64,000 bases of DNA from Microvirga pudoricolor (GCF_016892705.1 NZ_JAFEMB010000001.1:1-64000); one strand, 5' to 3'; shown: positions 1 to 10,524, numbered from the stretch's first letter. The notes: generated from the sequence alone by a model not told the origin. Program-made: numbers and translations.

Positions 1-22
1 TCAGCGCTCCGGGGTGGGGTGG

Positions 23-104
23 CAACGCGACATTCCCGGACATGGCGTTTCCCACCCGCTCCCGGCCCTCCGGGCCGACCTCCCCCCTCAAGGGGGAGGT
101 GGAT
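23..104. repeat. Dispersed palindromic repeat, family A (partial copy)
   Basis: A hairpin ACCTCCCCC/GGGGGAGGT (78-86 and 92-100) sits in a stretch with cccaccc and gggccg blocks. A fuller copy of the same block pattern lies at 27911-28052 and a fragment at 43655-43685. It lies just past the stop of xdhA. Function is unknown; it is typical of REP-like intergenic elements. Confidence 0.6.
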
Positions 105-135
105 GCGTCCGTCGTCCCATTCTGACTCATCCCCA

Positions 136-1620
136 TCACTCCGCAGCTGCCAGCGGGCCGCGATGGCCAACGATGCGCGTTGCGCCCGTGCTGTCATGGG
201 CGATCTCGCTTAGGGCCTTCAGCACCAGGTTGCGCGCCACCGTCGCGCGGTAGGATGCGGAGGCCCGATGGTCGTCGAGGGGCTGATAGTCTCGGGCCAT
301 GGCTTCGAACGCATTTTGCCAAGAAGATGAGTCATCAAACGATGCGCCAAGAAGTGCAGCCTCCGTTTCGACGGCGCGCTTGGGGATCCCCGCCATGCCG
401 CCGAACGCGATGCGGGCCGATGCGATGCGGCGGCCGTCCAGTGTAAGGCGAAAGGCGCCCAGCACGGAGGAGATGTCCTCGTCGAAGCGTTTGGAGACCT
501 TGTAGGCCCGGAACACCTCGCCCGACCTGAGCTTCGGCACGAGAAGGCGCCTCACGTATTCGCCCGGCAGGCGATCCTGCTTCCTGTAGGCGATGAAGAA
601 ATTCTCCAGCGGCAGCGTGCGCACCCCGTCGCCCTGCCGAAGCTCCAGGGAAGCGTCGAGGGCGATCAGGGCGGGCGCGAGATCGCCGATGGGCGAGCCG
701 TTGGCGATGCTGCCGCCGACGGTGCCGGAGGCCCTCACCTGAACGGAGCCGAAGCGCCGCATGATCTCGCCGAGGTCCGGGTCGATCCCGGCCAGGGCGT
801 CAAAGGCCCCCGCATGGGTGACGGCGGCGCCGAGGACCAGGGTCTCGGGGCCGTCCTCGATCCGGTCGAGCCCACTCACGCGCCCGAGCCAGATGATCTT
901 GCGGATGTCCGCGAGGCCCTTGGTGATCCACAGGCCCACATCGGTGCAGCCTGCCACCAGGGTCGCGTCCGGGTGCTGCGCATACAGCGCCGCCAGCGAG
1001 GCCTCGTTGGCCGGCGCGGCGAAGAACTGGGAGCCCTCGCCGACGAACACGTCGCGGCGGTCTTCGTCCAGGGCCGAGACGTGGCGTGCGCGGGCAGCCT
1101 TTTCGGACCAGAAGACGTCCACGGGGCCGCTCGCACAGGCCTCCAACGCCGCGTCCATGATGGGGCGGTATCCGGTGCAGCGGCACAGGTTGCCTGCCAG
1201 CGTATCGTTCACGGCTTGGCGGGACACGGGCCGCTCGCCCTCGTGGTAGAGCGTGAACAGGCTCATGACGATGCCCGGCGTGCAGAACCCGCATTGCGAA
1301 CCATGGTGCTTCACCAGCGCCGCCTGAACCGGGTGCAGGCCCTCGGCGCTCGCCAGATCCTCCACGGTCACCACCTCGGCGCCGTCCACCTGCCCGAGGA
1401 GCAGGATGCAGGCGTTCACGGGCTCGTAGACGAGCCGGCCCTCCCGGACCCGGCCCACCGCGACCGTGCAGGCGCCGCAATCGCCCTCCGCGCAGCCCTC
1501 CTTGGTGCCCAGGCTGCGCTCCTGGAGCCTCAGATAGTCCAGAAAGGTGGTTCGGGGGTGGAAGCCTGCGACCTCGATCTCTCGTCCCTGCCGCCGGAAG
1601 CGGATTGTCTTTCGTGCCAC
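136..1620 (-). CDS. xdhA: Xanthine dehydrogenase small subunit
   Basis: The small subunit of the molybdenum enzyme that oxidises hypoxanthine and xanthine to urate; it carries the two [2Fe-2S] clusters and FAD, while the molybdopterin subunit XdhB is separate. The N-terminal plant-type ferredoxin motif has Cys43, Cys48 and Cys51 (CAEGDCGAC). The second cluster domain shows CGFCTPG and NLCRCTGYRP. The C-terminal half matches the FAD-binding and CO-dehydrogenase flavoprotein domains (VGGSIANGSPIGDLAPALIAL). I chose the GTG at 1620 (494 aa, the usual family length) because GGAGG lies five bases upstream; the frame is open to 1722 but that N-terminal extension is unlike the family. xdhB would be expected downstream, off the left edge. 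Confidence 0.93.
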   Translation of the reverse strand: MARKTIRFRRQGREIEVAGFHPRTTFLDYLRLQERSLGTKEGCAEGDCGACTVAVGRVREGRLVYEPVNACILLLGQVDGAEVVTVEDLASAEGLHPVQAALVKHHGSQCGFCTPGIVMSLFTLYHEGERPVSRQAVNDTLAGNLCRCTGYRPIMDAALEACASGPVDVFWSEKAARARHVSALDEDRRDVFVGEGSQFFAAPANEASLAALYAQHPDATLVAGCTDVGLWITKGLADIRKIIWLGRVSGLDRIEDGPETLVLGAAVTHAGAFDALAGIDPDLGEIMRRFGSVQVRASGTVGGSIANGSPIGDLAPALIALDASLELRQGDGVRTLPLENFFIAYRKQDRLPGEYVRRLLVPKLRSGEVFRAYKVSKRFDEDISSVLGAFRLTLDGRRIASARIAFGGMAGIPKRAVETEAALLGASFDDSSSWQNAFEAMARDYQPLDDHRASASYRATVARNLVLKALSEIAHDSTGATRIVGHRGPLAAAE

Positions 1621-1737
1621 GCATGCCTCCACCGGATCGTCCGGCTCAACCTCCAGGCTAGCATGGCCGAGGAACGGGCTTTCGCCAACAGGGTCGTTGT
1701 CGCGGCGGCCCCGCGACAACACTTCGCGCGGGACGGC

Positions 1738-2178
1738 CTACCAGGTGCCCGTGTTGGGCATCGAGGCCCAGGGCTCCTGCGGGGGCTTCGGCTCGCCGCG
1801 CTGCAGGATCTCGATGGAAACGTTGTCCGGGGTCTTGACGAAGGCCATGTTCCCGTCCCGGGGCGGGCGGTTGATCGTGATGCCCGCGTCCATGAGCTTC
1901 TGGCAGAAGGCGTAGATGTCGTCGACCCGATAGGCCAGATGGCCGAAATTGCGGCCGCCTTTGTACTCCTCGGGGTCCCAGTTGTAGGTCAGCTCCAGAA
2001 GCGGGGCCTTCGTGTCCTTGGCCTTGGCCACGTCCTCGTCGGCGGCCAGGAAGACCAGGGTGAAGCGGCCCTTCTCGCTCTCCGTGCGCCGCACCTCCAC
2101 GAGGCCGAACTTGTTGCAGAAGAAGTCCAGGGATGTGTCAAGATCCGTGACCCGGATCATCGTGTGCAGATATTCCAT
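1738..2178 (-). CDS. gloA: Lactoylglutathione lyase (glyoxalase I) / VOC family protein
   Basis: A 146-aa single-domain VOC protein. It begins [20 protein letters not shown], the classical glyoxalase I opening with the first metal-binding His in HTMIRV. It contains [17 protein letters not shown] and DNVSIEILQ, which place the other metal ligands (Glu, His, Glu). The expected reaction is isomerisation of the methylglyoxal-glutathione hemithioacetal to S-lactoylglutathione in the cytosol. The gene ends about 118 bp upstream of xdhA on the same strand and is divergent from pepN. A ten-residue proline-rich tail ([10 protein letters not shown]) is common in alphaproteobacterial members. Confidence 0.9.
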   Translation of the reverse strand: MEYLHTMIRVTDLDTSLDFFCNKFGLVEVRRTESEKGRFTLVFLAADEDVAKAKDTKAPLLELTYNWDPEEYKGGRNFGHLAYRVDDIYAFCQKLMDAGITINRPPRDGNMAFVKTPDNVSIEILQRGEPKPPQEPWASMPNTGTW

Positions 2179-2412
2179 CGTGTCCTCTTCTCCGGCGCCC
2201 CAAGGGCCTGCCGGTCACTCGTGCATCGATCTCTTGCTAGGGTCTCCTGCCTCGTCTTGGGGCATCGGTGCGCAACGTCAAGAGCTGGGGCGGCCTGCAT
2301 CGTCGCCCCCTTGGCATTTGCTGGGGACGGCCTACCATCGGGCGCCATTTCGTGCCGCCGGCCGACGCATTCCGCCGGGCACGCCATCACACCGTCAGGA
2401 AGAACAACATCC

Positions 2413-5052
2413 ATGCGAACCGATACTCCCCAGGTTGTCCGTCTCGAGGATTATCGCCCCAGCGCCTACCTGATCGACCGGGTGGACCTCGACGTGCGCC
2501 TGCATCCGACCGCGACCCGGGTCACGGCCACGCTGGCGATCCGACCGAACCCGGCCGTGCCGGGACAGGCCCCGCTGGTGCTGGACGGAGACGAGCTGGT
2601 TCTCAAAGCCCTCGCTGTGGACGGACAAACCCTCAAGACCGGTGAATACGAGGCGTCGCCTGACGCGCTGACAATCCCCCACGCTCCGGCACGCCCCTTC
2701 ACCTTGACGGTTGAGACCGAGATCGATCCCACGTCGAACACCCAGCTCATGGGACTCTATCGGTCGAGCGGCAATTACTGCACCCAATGCGAGGCGGAGG
2801 GCTTTCGCCGCATCACGTATTGTCTCGATCGCCCGGACGTCCTGTCCGTCTACACGACCCGGATCGAAGCCGACCGGGACGAGGCGCCCGTGCTGCTCGG
2901 GAACGGCAACCCCGTCGAGACCGGAGAGGTCGCCGGAACGAACCGGCACTACGCGGTCTGGCACGACCCACATCCCAAGCCGTCCTACCTCTTCGCGCTG
3001 GTCGGCGGAAAGCTCGGCCACGTGTCCAAGCGCTTCACCACCATGAACGGCCGGGACGTGGCGCTCGCGGTCTACGTGGAGCCCGGCAAGGAGGACCGCG
3101 CGGATTATGCGCTGGATGCCCTGGAGCGCTCCATGCGCTGGGACGAGCTTGCCTTCGGCCGGGAATACGACCTCGACGTGTTCAACATCGTGGCCGTGTC
3201 GGACTTCAACATGGGCGCCATGGAGAACAAGGGTCTCAACATCTTCAACGACAAATACGTCCTGGCGAGCGCCGAGACGGCCACCGACACGGATTACGCC
3301 AACATCGAAGCGATCATCGCCCACGAGTATTTTCACAACTGGTCGGGCAACCGCGTGACGTGCCGCGACTGGTTCCAGCTTTGCCTGAAGGAAGGCCTGA
3401 CGGTTTTCCGAGACCAGGAATTCTCGTCAGACGAACGCTCGCGGCCGGTGCATCGCATCTCCGAGGTGAAAGTGCTCCGGGCGCGGCAGTTCTCCGAGGA
3501 CGCCGGCCCCCTCGCCCATCCGGTCCGCCCGACCCAATACAAGGAAATCAACAACTTCTACACCGCCACGGTCTACGAGAAGGGCGCCGAGATCGTTCGC
3601 ATGCTCAAGACCCTCATCGGCGAGGAAGACTTCCGGCGCGGCATGGACCTCTATTTCGAGCGTTGCGACGGGACCGCCGCGACCGTCGAGGATTTTCTGG
3701 GAGCGTTCTCCGACGTCACGGGCCGCGATCTGTCGCATTTCGCGCAATGGTACGCTCAAGCCGGGACGCCCCGCGTGTCGATCGCGGGACACCACGATCC
3801 GGAGGCGAGAACCTACAGGCTCGACTTCACCCAGGAAACCGCTCCGACGCCGGGCCAGCCCGACAAGGGCCCGATGGTGATTCCCGTCGTGCTTGGCCTC
3901 GTGTCGCCGGACGGCGAGCCCCTTGCGATCTCCTGCAATGAGGTGCGGGAGGACGGCGTCTTCGTGTTCGACAAGACGGCTGAGAGTCTCACCTTCTCGA
4001 ACGTTGCCGTGAGACCGGTGCCGTCGGTGTTCAGGGCCTTCTCGGCGCCCGTCAAAGCTTCGCTCGACCTGACGACGGACGCGTTGCTGACCCTCCTGCG
4101 CCACGACACGGACGCGTTCAATCGCTGGCAGGCCGCGCAGACCGTTGCGATGCGGATGCTGGCGGCGGCCAGCGGCGGGGCGCCCTTCAACGAAGCCGAG
4201 AGCGTGAGCCTGACAGGAGCCTTGCGCGCGTTCCTGGAAAGGGACGCCGAAGCCGACCCCGCCTTCGCGGCCCTCGTGCTCACCCTGCCGTCTGAGGCCG
4301 ACATCGCCCAGGAGATCGGCAGCGACGTCGACCCCGACGCCATCCACGAAGCCCGCACCGAGTTGCGCCGCCGGATTGGCCGGCATTGCGCGGAGCCGCT
4401 CGAGCGGCTGCACGCTGGCTTGGCCTCGACAGGCGCCTACAGCCCGGATGCTGCGAGCGCGGGGCGGCGCGCCCTGCGCAACGTCGCCCTGGACCTGCTG
4501 ACTGCGGGCGATGCCGCCCAGGGCGAGACCCTCGCGCTCCGGCAATTCGAAACGGCAACGAACATGACGGAAAGGCTCGGCGCCCTGGGCGTCCTGACGA
4601 CCCTGCCCGGCCGGGCCCGCGAGGACGCATTGTCGGCTTTCGAACAGAGCTACCGCGACGAGCCGCTGGTTCTGGACAAGTGGTTCACGCTGCAGGCGGC
4701 GATTCCCGAGGCCGGGACGCTGGACCGGGTGCGGCGTTTGATGAAGCACGAAGCGTTCTCTCTCGCCAATCCGAACCGTGCCCGCGCCCTGCTGGCGAGC
4801 TTCGCCATGCTCAATCAGACCCAGTTCAACCGAGCGGACGGCGCTGGGTACGATTTCATGGCCGACCTCATCATCAGGATCGACGACCTGAATCCGCAAC
4901 TCGCCGCAAGACTCCTGACCGCCTTCAGCGTGTGGAAAATGATGAAAACTTCGCAAAAAAATGCCGCCTGTTCGGCCCTTCGAAGGATCGCCGGAAAGCC
5001 CAATCTTTCCCGTGACGTAGGGGACATCGTTCAACGCTCTCTAAACGAATAG
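2413..5052 (+). CDS. pepN: Aminopeptidase N (M1 zinc metallopeptidase)
   Basis: An 879-aa cytosolic exopeptidase removing N-terminal residues from peptides. The exopeptidase motif GAMEN is at residues 268-272 and the zinc motif HEYFH at 304-308, with the third ligand Glu about 20 residues later (LKEG). The C-terminal half is the alpha-helical domain of the PepN subfamily (FNRWQAAQ, LDKWFTLQA, NPNRARALLASFA). I use the ATG at 2413, where the family homology starts (MRTDTPQVVRLEDYRPSAY). The frame stays open about 530 codons further upstream, antisense to xdhA and gloA, which is a GC-bias artefact. The 235-bp gap to gloA must hold divergent promoters, but I see no clear box. Confidence 0.95.
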   Translation: MRTDTPQVVRLEDYRPSAYLIDRVDLDVRLHPTATRVTATLAIRPNPAVPGQAPLVLDGDELVLKALAVDGQTLKTGEYEASPDALTIPHAPARPFTLTVETEIDPTSNTQLMGLYRSSGNYCTQCEAEGFRRITYCLDRPDVLSVYTTRIEADRDEAPVLLGNGNPVETGEVAGTNRHYAVWHDPHPKPSYLFALVGGKLGHVSKRFTTMNGRDVALAVYVEPGKEDRADYALDALERSMRWDELAFGREYDLDVFNIVAVSDFNMGAMENKGLNIFNDKYVLASAETATDTDYANIEAIIAHEYFHNWSGNRVTCRDWFQLCLKEGLTVFRDQEFSSDERSRPVHRISEVKVLRARQFSEDAGPLAHPVRPTQYKEINNFYTATVYEKGAEIVRMLKTLIGEEDFRRGMDLYFERCDGTAATVEDFLGAFSDVTGRDLSHFAQWYAQAGTPRVSIAGHHDPEARTYRLDFTQETAPTPGQPDKGPMVIPVVLGLVSPDGEPLAISCNEVREDGVFVFDKTAESLTFSNVAVRPVPSVFRAFSAPVKASLDLTTDALLTLLRHDTDAFNRWQAAQTVAMRMLAAASGGAPFNEAESVSLTGALRAFLERDAEADPAFAALVLTLPSEADIAQEIGSDVDPDAIHEARTELRRRIGRHCAEPLERLHAGLASTGAYSPDAASAGRRALRNVALDLLTAGDAAQGETLALRQFETATNMTERLGALGVLTTLPGRAREDALSAFEQSYRDEPLVLDKWFTLQAAIPEAGTLDRVRRLMKHEAFSLANPNRARALLASFAMLNQTQFNRADGAGYDFMADLIIRIDDLNPQLAARLLTAFSVWKMMKTSQKNAACSALRRIAGKPNLSRDVGDIVQRSLNE

Positions 5053-5248
5053 GTGCCAGGCTAACCAACTGATGATAAAGAGATTTCGATTTGCAAACGA
5101 AACCTCAACAGATGGTTAAATTATTTGCCCGGCGCAGCTCTCAGGTAGCTAGACAAATCACCTGTGGATGATTCTATTAACAACGATTCGGAGAGATGCG
5201 GCACATCCTTCCGGTGAGGGGCGTTAAAGGATTCCAAAGGGGGCCAGC

Positions 5249-7576
5249 ATGGCGGGGGCGACATCCGCGTGCGTACCTGCGCGTGCGGGTACGATTCTAG
5301 GTGTAACGCGATCAATCGCAAACCCCGCTTTCCGCCGTCTCGAACAATATGAGTCCTTGTTGCGCTTGGCCGTTCCGGCCCTGCTCGCACTCTTCCTGAT
5401 CACGTTGGCGACGAGCGCCTGGGTGCAGGTTCGCGACAGCCGCGAAGAGACCGTGATCGACGCTATCGGCGACATCGACGTGATCGCGTCCCTGGCCGCC
5501 TTGAAGCTGGACCAGCGCGCCGCTCCCAACAGCGCGAAGGCAGCGGCCCTCCAGCTCTCGGAAATCGCCCAGTCCATGCCGTCGAGCGTGCTGCTGCGCA
5601 GCCGCGTGCTCCTGCTGACCGACATGAACGGCAACGTGCAGGCGACCTACCCCGCAGGCGTCGTGGCGCCTGCGACCTTGGGCGAACTTCTCGGCGAAGC
5701 GCAGCCCCTGACCGTGTTCGCGGATCGCGCGGGCGTCATGACGATCAAGCTCGCGGACGGCGACCAGGGCATCGCCACGGTCCGGTCGATCGCGAGCTCC
5801 GGCGGCCAGCTCGCCGTCGTGCAGCCGATCCCGCGCGTCCTGTCGGGCTGGTGGGCCCGCACCATCGGACAGGTATCCCTGCTCGGCGCCGCGACCGTCG
5901 TGCTGCTCGGCATCGGCCTGGCCTATGTGATGCAGGCCAACCGGGCGCGCTCGGCCGACGAGATCTGCGAGAAGGTGCGCGACCGTATCGATTCCGCGCT
6001 AAGCCGCGGCCGCTGCGGCCTTTGGGACTGGGATGTCGGCAGAGGGCGCATCTACTGGTCCGACTCGATGTATGAGCTGCTGGGTTACGAACGGCGCGAC
6101 GAGTTCCTGTCCTTCGGCGAAGTCAATGCGATGATCCACGCGGACGACGAGGATCTCTACACCATCGCCGAGCAGCTTGCCTCCGCGCGCACTTCGCTGC
6201 TCGACTACGAGTTCCGCATCCGCAGCGCCAACAACGACTGGGTCTGGCTGCGCGCCCGCGCCGAACTCATGAGCGATCCGGACGACGAGACGAGCCACTT
6301 GGTCGGCATCGCGGTCGACGTGACCGAGCAGCGCAATCTCGAAGAGAAGTCGGCGCGCGCCGATGCGCGCCTGCACGATGCCGTGGAAGCTATCTCGGAA
6401 GCCTTCGTGCTGTGGGACGCCAACAATCGCCTCGTGCTGTGCAACTCGAAATTCCAGAAACTGCACGAACTGCCGGCCAACGCCGCGCTTCAAGGCAAGT
6501 CCTACGCCGAGGTGATGGCACTGGGCCGCCCGCCGGAGGTGCAGCACCAATTCGCCCGCGGAGACCGTCAGGATGCGGATGCGCGCAGCTTCGAGGCCCG
6601 CCTCAACGACGGCCGCTGGCTCCAGATCAACGAGCGCCGCACCAAGGACGGCGGCTACGTGTCCGTCGGCACCGACATCACGGCGCTGAAGCGTCACGAG
6701 CACCGCCTCGTGGAATCCGAGAAAGAACTGATCGCTTCCGTTCTCGACCTCAAGCAATCCCGCCAGAAGCTTGAGGCGCAGACCCATCAGCTTGCGGACC
6801 TCGCGGAACGCTATCTCGACCAGAAGGCTCAAGCCGAAAGCGCCAACCGGGCCAAGTCCGAATTCCTCGCCAACATGAGCCACGAGCTCCGCACCCCGCT
6901 CAACGCGATCATCGGATTCGCCGAGGTGATGCAGAGCGGGATCTTCGGTTCGCTCGGCTCCGAAAAATACGAGGAATACTGCCACGACATCCGCTCCAGC
7001 GGCGAGTACCTGCTCTCCGTCATCAACGACATTCTCGACATGTCGCGCATCGAGGCCGGCCGCACGACGCTGACCAAGGTGCCGATGGAGGTGAACGGCG
7101 CCGTGCAGCGTGCGCTCCGTCTCGTCAGCGAACAGGTTCGCGCCAAGAACCTCACCGTGACCGTGGACGTGCAGCCGGACGACATCGTGGTCCCGGCGGA
7201 TGAGCGCGGCCTGCACCAGATCCTGGTCAACCTTCTGCAGAACGCGACGAAGTTCACCAACGACGGCGGCTGCATCACCATCCGCACCCGTCAGGCCGGC
7301 AATGCCGTCAACCTCTACGTCGAGGATAACGGCATCGGCATTCCCGACCATGCGCTCCAGCGTCTGGGCCGTCCGTTCGAGCAGGTCGAGACCGAGTTTT
7401 CGAAGAGCTACAAGGGCTCGGGTCTCGGTCTTGCCATCGCCCGCTCAATCGCGGAGCTGCATGGCGGTTCGCTGCGCATCAAGAGCCAGGAAGGCGTCGG
7501 CACCATCGTGCTGGTCCACCTGCCGCTGACGGAGGCCACGAGCGCCGACATCGCACTCGCGGACGCGGCCGCCTAA
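5249..7576 (+). CDS. Membrane PAS-domain sensor histidine kinase (PleC/PdhS-like)
   Basis: A 775-aa kinase. A first membrane segment lies around residues 40-60 (LLRLAVPALLALFLITLATSA), followed by a periplasmic domain of about 150 residues and a second segment (VSLLGAATVVLLGIGLAYVM). Two PAS-type domains follow (WDWDVGRGRIYWSDSMYELLG; EAFVLWDANNRLVLCNSKF), then a coiled coil and a HisKA domain with the phospho-accepting His in NMSHELRTPLNAIIGF. The HATPase domain has NLLQNATKF, DNGIGIP and GSGLGLAI. Dual PAS plus this HisKA sequence is typical of the PleC/DivJ/PdhS cell-cycle kinases of alphaproteobacteria, but no partner regulator is adjacent, so the pathway is inference. It converges with glnE, whose stop overlaps this gene's stop. 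Confidence 0.88.
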   Translation: MAGATSACVPARAGTILGVTRSIANPAFRRLEQYESLLRLAVPALLALFLITLATSAWVQVRDSREETVIDAIGDIDVIASLAALKLDQRAAPNSAKAAALQLSEIAQSMPSSVLLRSRVLLLTDMNGNVQATYPAGVVAPATLGELLGEAQPLTVFADRAGVMTIKLADGDQGIATVRSIASSGGQLAVVQPIPRVLSGWWARTIGQVSLLGAATVVLLGIGLAYVMQANRARSADEICEKVRDRIDSALSRGRCGLWDWDVGRGRIYWSDSMYELLGYERRDEFLSFGEVNAMIHADDEDLYTIAEQLASARTSLLDYEFRIRSANNDWVWLRARAELMSDPDDETSHLVGIAVDVTEQRNLEEKSARADARLHDAVEAISEAFVLWDANNRLVLCNSKFQKLHELPANAALQGKSYAEVMALGRPPEVQHQFARGDRQDADARSFEARLNDGRWLQINERRTKDGGYVSVGTDITALKRHEHRLVESEKELIASVLDLKQSRQKLEAQTHQLADLAERYLDQKAQAESANRAKSEFLANMSHELRTPLNAIIGFAEVMQSGIFGSLGSEKYEEYCHDIRSSGEYLLSVINDILDMSRIEAGRTTLTKVPMEVNGAVQRALRLVSEQVRAKNLTVTVDVQPDDIVVPADERGLHQILVNLLQNATKFTNDGGCITIRTRQAGNAVNLYVEDNGIGIPDHALQRLGRPFEQVETEFSKSYKGSGLGLAIARSIAELHGGSLRIKSQEGVGTIVLVHLPLTEATSADIALADAAA

Positions 7577-10524
7577 GCCAGCACGCGACGGTAGATCTCG
7601 ACAACGCGCTTGCGTGTCTCGTCGAGGTGCGTGAGCAGAACCTTCGGATTCGGCAGCCCCGCCGCGCCTGCCAGGCGTTTCATGATGGCGGGAGACACGG
7701 ACGCCGCGTCGAAACGCCCTTCGATCGTCAGGCGCTGCCATTGGAAGACCGACGCGAGAAGACGATGGGCGTCGATCAAGGTGTGCGCCTCGTCCTCGCT
7801 CAGGATCCCGACGGCCTGCGCCTCGGCGAAGGTCGATTCCGGCGCGAGGCCGGCAAGCGACGGATGCGCCCGAGCCTGAGACAGGATCAGCGCCTGGGCG
7901 ATGAAGTCGAGATCCGTCAGCCCGCCGCGCGCCAGTTTCAGATCCCAGGGGTCGTCGTCGCCCTTCTCCTGCGCGATGAGGTCGCGCATGGCGCGAACCT
8001 CCCTGTTGACCCCGGCAGGGTCCCGCTTCGTGGCGACGATGTCCGACACCGCGGCCTGTACGTCCGCGCAGAAATCGCCGTCGCCCGCCATGACGCGGGC
8101 GCGGGTCAGAGCCATGTGCTCCCAGAGATCGGCCTCGCTTCGCTGATAGGCCAGGAAGCCCCGAAACTGCGACGCGACCGGTCCTTTGCCGCCTTGCGGG
8201 CGAAGGCGCAGATCGACCTCGTAGAGCAACCCTCGCCGCGTCGGCACGGTGAGGGCCGCCACGAGGCGCTGGGTCAGGCGTGTATAATAGACCACCGCAT
8301 CGAGCGGACGCGGGCCTGAGCTCTCGCGATCCTCCTCATCGAAGTCGTACGTGACGACGAGATCGAGATCGGATCCCGCCGTCAGTTCGCGCGTGCCGAG
8401 CCGCCCGAGGCCCAAGATCGCGATCCGGCCGCCGGACACCCGTCCGTGCTCCGCTTCGAACACGGATCGCACCTGTTCGAACGAGGCGCGGATGACGGCG
8501 CGGGCGATGGCCGAATACGCCTCGCCGGCCTGGGCGGGCGACAGGATGCCCGACAGCATCTTGGCGCCTGTCGCGAAACGCATCTGCCGTGCGGCGTCGC
8601 GCGTCCGGTCGAGAAAATCCTCGTGATCGGTCGGTCGTCCGATGGATTGGCGCACCTGATCCTCGATGGAGGCATCGTCGGTCAGCGGCACGACGAAAGC
8701 GGGATCGATGAGCGTGTCGAGGACGTGGGGTGATTGCGCCACCATGTCCGCAAGTCGCGGTGCCGTGCCCAGCAGGTCGGCGAAGAGGAGGCGAAGCCGG
8801 TCATGCGATTTCATGATCGTGAGAAGCTCCGCGGCGGCGGGCATCCGGGCGAAGGCCCGGTCGAGCGCCGCGAGAGCCCCGTCCGGATCGGGCGTTCCGC
8901 CGAGGGCTGTCAGCAGGGCTGGCACGAGTTCCGTCAGAACCTCCCTGGCGCGCTGGCTGGTGATGGCGGCGCGGCGTCCGAAATGCCACCCCCGCACGGT
9001 CTCGGCCACCTGCTCGGGCTGGCGAAAGCCCAGGCGCTGCAGGGTGGCCAGCGTCTCGGGGTCGTCGGTCGTCCCGGTAAAGACAAGATTGCCCGCATCG
9101 GAGGCAAGCTCGGGGCCCTCCTCGAAGAGGAGAGCGTAATGGCCCTGGACGATCTTGGCCTGCTTGATCAGAGCCTTGGAAAACGCCGCGAAGCTGGAAA
9201 AGCCGCAAAAGCGGGCGAAACGCTTGAGCTGATCCTCATCGACGGGAAGCCGCTGCGTCTGCTCGTCGGCCACCATCTGCAGGCGATGCTCGACCGTGCG
9301 AAGGAACCGGTAGGCATCGGACAGCTCGTCCCGCGCCCCGGCGGTGATCCAGCCCTCCTGGTGCAGGGCCGCCAGCATGTCGAGGGTGCGTCGTCCGCGC
9401 AGTCCGGGCCTCCGACCGCCGAAGACGAGCTGCTGCGTCTGCACGAAGAACTCGACCTCGCGGATCCCCCCTCGCCCGAGCTTGATGTCGTGCCCCGCCA
9501 CCGCGATCTGGTCGTGGCCTCGCACCGCGTGGATCTGCCGCTTCATGGCATGCACGTCGGCGATGGACGCGAAGTCGAAATACTTGCGCCAGATGAAGGG
9601 TCTCAGGTCGGCGAGAAAAGCTTCGCCGAGACCGAGGTCGCCCGCCACGGGTCGCGCCTTGATGAGAGCGGCCCGCTCCCAGTTCTGTCCGACGGTCTCG
9701 TAATAGGTGTAGGCCGACGGCAGCGCGACGGCGGTTGGCGTCGAGCCCGGATCGGGCCGCAGGCGATAATCGACCCGGTGCACGTAGCCGTCCGACGTGC
9801 GCTCCTGCAGGAGACGCGCGAGCCCCTGCGCCACGCGGGTGTAGAAGGTGGCCGCCTCGGAGGGATCGGGCAAGGGCGCGGTTTCCGGATCGAAGAACAC
9901 CACGAGGTCGATGTCGCTCGAATAATTGAGCTCGCCGGCGCCATGCTTTCCGAGCGCCAGCACCGTGAAGCCTGAGCCTTCGCCGGGCTCGTCCGCGTTC
10001 GCGAGCGTGATGCGCTTGAGCGACGCCATCTCGGTGAGAACGACACCGACGCCGCCGCGCACGGAAGCGTCCGCGAAATCGGACAGGGCCTGCGTGGCCT
10101 CCTCCACGCTCCAGACCCCGCCCATATCGGCGAGGGCGACGAGCAGCGCATGAGCGTTGCGGTTGCGACGAAAGTGGCGGGCAACCTCATCCCGGCCGAT
10201 CTCCCCGTCACGGAAGCGACGGAACAGGCCCGCTTGGTCCGCCGCCAAGCGCGCGTGGACGTCCTCCGGAACGCCAGCGGACAGTTCCGCGACGAGTTCC
10301 GGGCGCCCTGCGATGACGTTGGACAGGAATGGCGAGTGGTCGGCAACCGCCAGAAGAAGGTCGCGCAAGAGTCCTCCCGCGAGGGAGTCCAGAAGAGCCC
10401 TGTCGGCGCCGGCTGCCTCGACCCGCTTCAGCCAGTCCGCCATCCGAGCCTTGGCGCGGCGCGCGTCGGAGACGAGGGGTGCCTTCGTCAAGCGGGCCTG
10501 AAGGGATCTTGCATCTGCGGCCAT
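7573..10524 (-). CDS. glnE: Bifunctional glutamine synthetase adenylyltransferase/adenylyl-removing enzyme
   Basis: A 983-aa protein that adenylylates and deadenylylates glutamine synthetase in response to nitrogen status through PII. It has the duplicated nucleotidyltransferase architecture. The N-terminal removase copy has SSDIDLVVFFDP and the C-terminal transferase copy has GSDLDLVVTYDF, each followed by a regulatory helical segment (GRGGIREVEFFVQ; ARGGLTDLDFIAQ). I use the ATG at 10524; a TTG four codons earlier is possible. The four-base overlap with the convergent kinase gene leaves no room for a separate terminator. Its position beyond degP and a two-component pair matches gene order known from rhizobia. 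Confidence 0.95.
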   Translation of the reverse strand: MAADARSLQARLTKAPLVSDARRAKARMADWLKRVEAAGADRALLDSLAGGLLRDLLLAVADHSPFLSNVIAGRPELVAELSAGVPEDVHARLAADQAGLFRRFRDGEIGRDEVARHFRRNRNAHALLVALADMGGVWSVEEATQALSDFADASVRGGVGVVLTEMASLKRITLANADEPGEGSGFTVLALGKHGAGELNYSSDIDLVVFFDPETAPLPDPSEAATFYTRVAQGLARLLQERTSDGYVHRVDYRLRPDPGSTPTAVALPSAYTYYETVGQNWERAALIKARPVAGDLGLGEAFLADLRPFIWRKYFDFASIADVHAMKRQIHAVRGHDQIAVAGHDIKLGRGGIREVEFFVQTQQLVFGGRRPGLRGRRTLDMLAALHQEGWITAGARDELSDAYRFLRTVEHRLQMVADEQTQRLPVDEDQLKRFARFCGFSSFAAFSKALIKQAKIVQGHYALLFEEGPELASDAGNLVFTGTTDDPETLATLQRLGFRQPEQVAETVRGWHFGRRAAITSQRAREVLTELVPALLTALGGTPDPDGALAALDRAFARMPAAAELLTIMKSHDRLRLLFADLLGTAPRLADMVAQSPHVLDTLIDPAFVVPLTDDASIEDQVRQSIGRPTDHEDFLDRTRDAARQMRFATGAKMLSGILSPAQAGEAYSAIARAVIRASFEQVRSVFEAEHGRVSGGRIAILGLGRLGTRELTAGSDLDLVVTYDFDEEDRESSGPRPLDAVVYYTRLTQRLVAALTVPTRRGLLYEVDLRLRPQGGKGPVASQFRGFLAYQRSEADLWEHMALTRARVMAGDGDFCADVQAAVSDIVATKRDPAGVNREVRAMRDLIAQEKGDDDPWDLKLARGGLTDLDFIAQALILSQARAHPSLAGLAPESTFAEAQAVGILSEDEAHTLIDAHRLLASVFQWQRLTIEGRFDAASVSPAIMKRLAGAAGLPNPKVLLTHLDETRKRVVEIYRRVLA

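Noticed and set aside
814..2412. The pepN frame stays open for 533 codons upstream of the chosen start, as if encoding a fusion.
   Set aside because: It lies antisense to xdhA and gloA, has no family similarity and reflects GC-rich codon bias; PepN homology begins at 2413.
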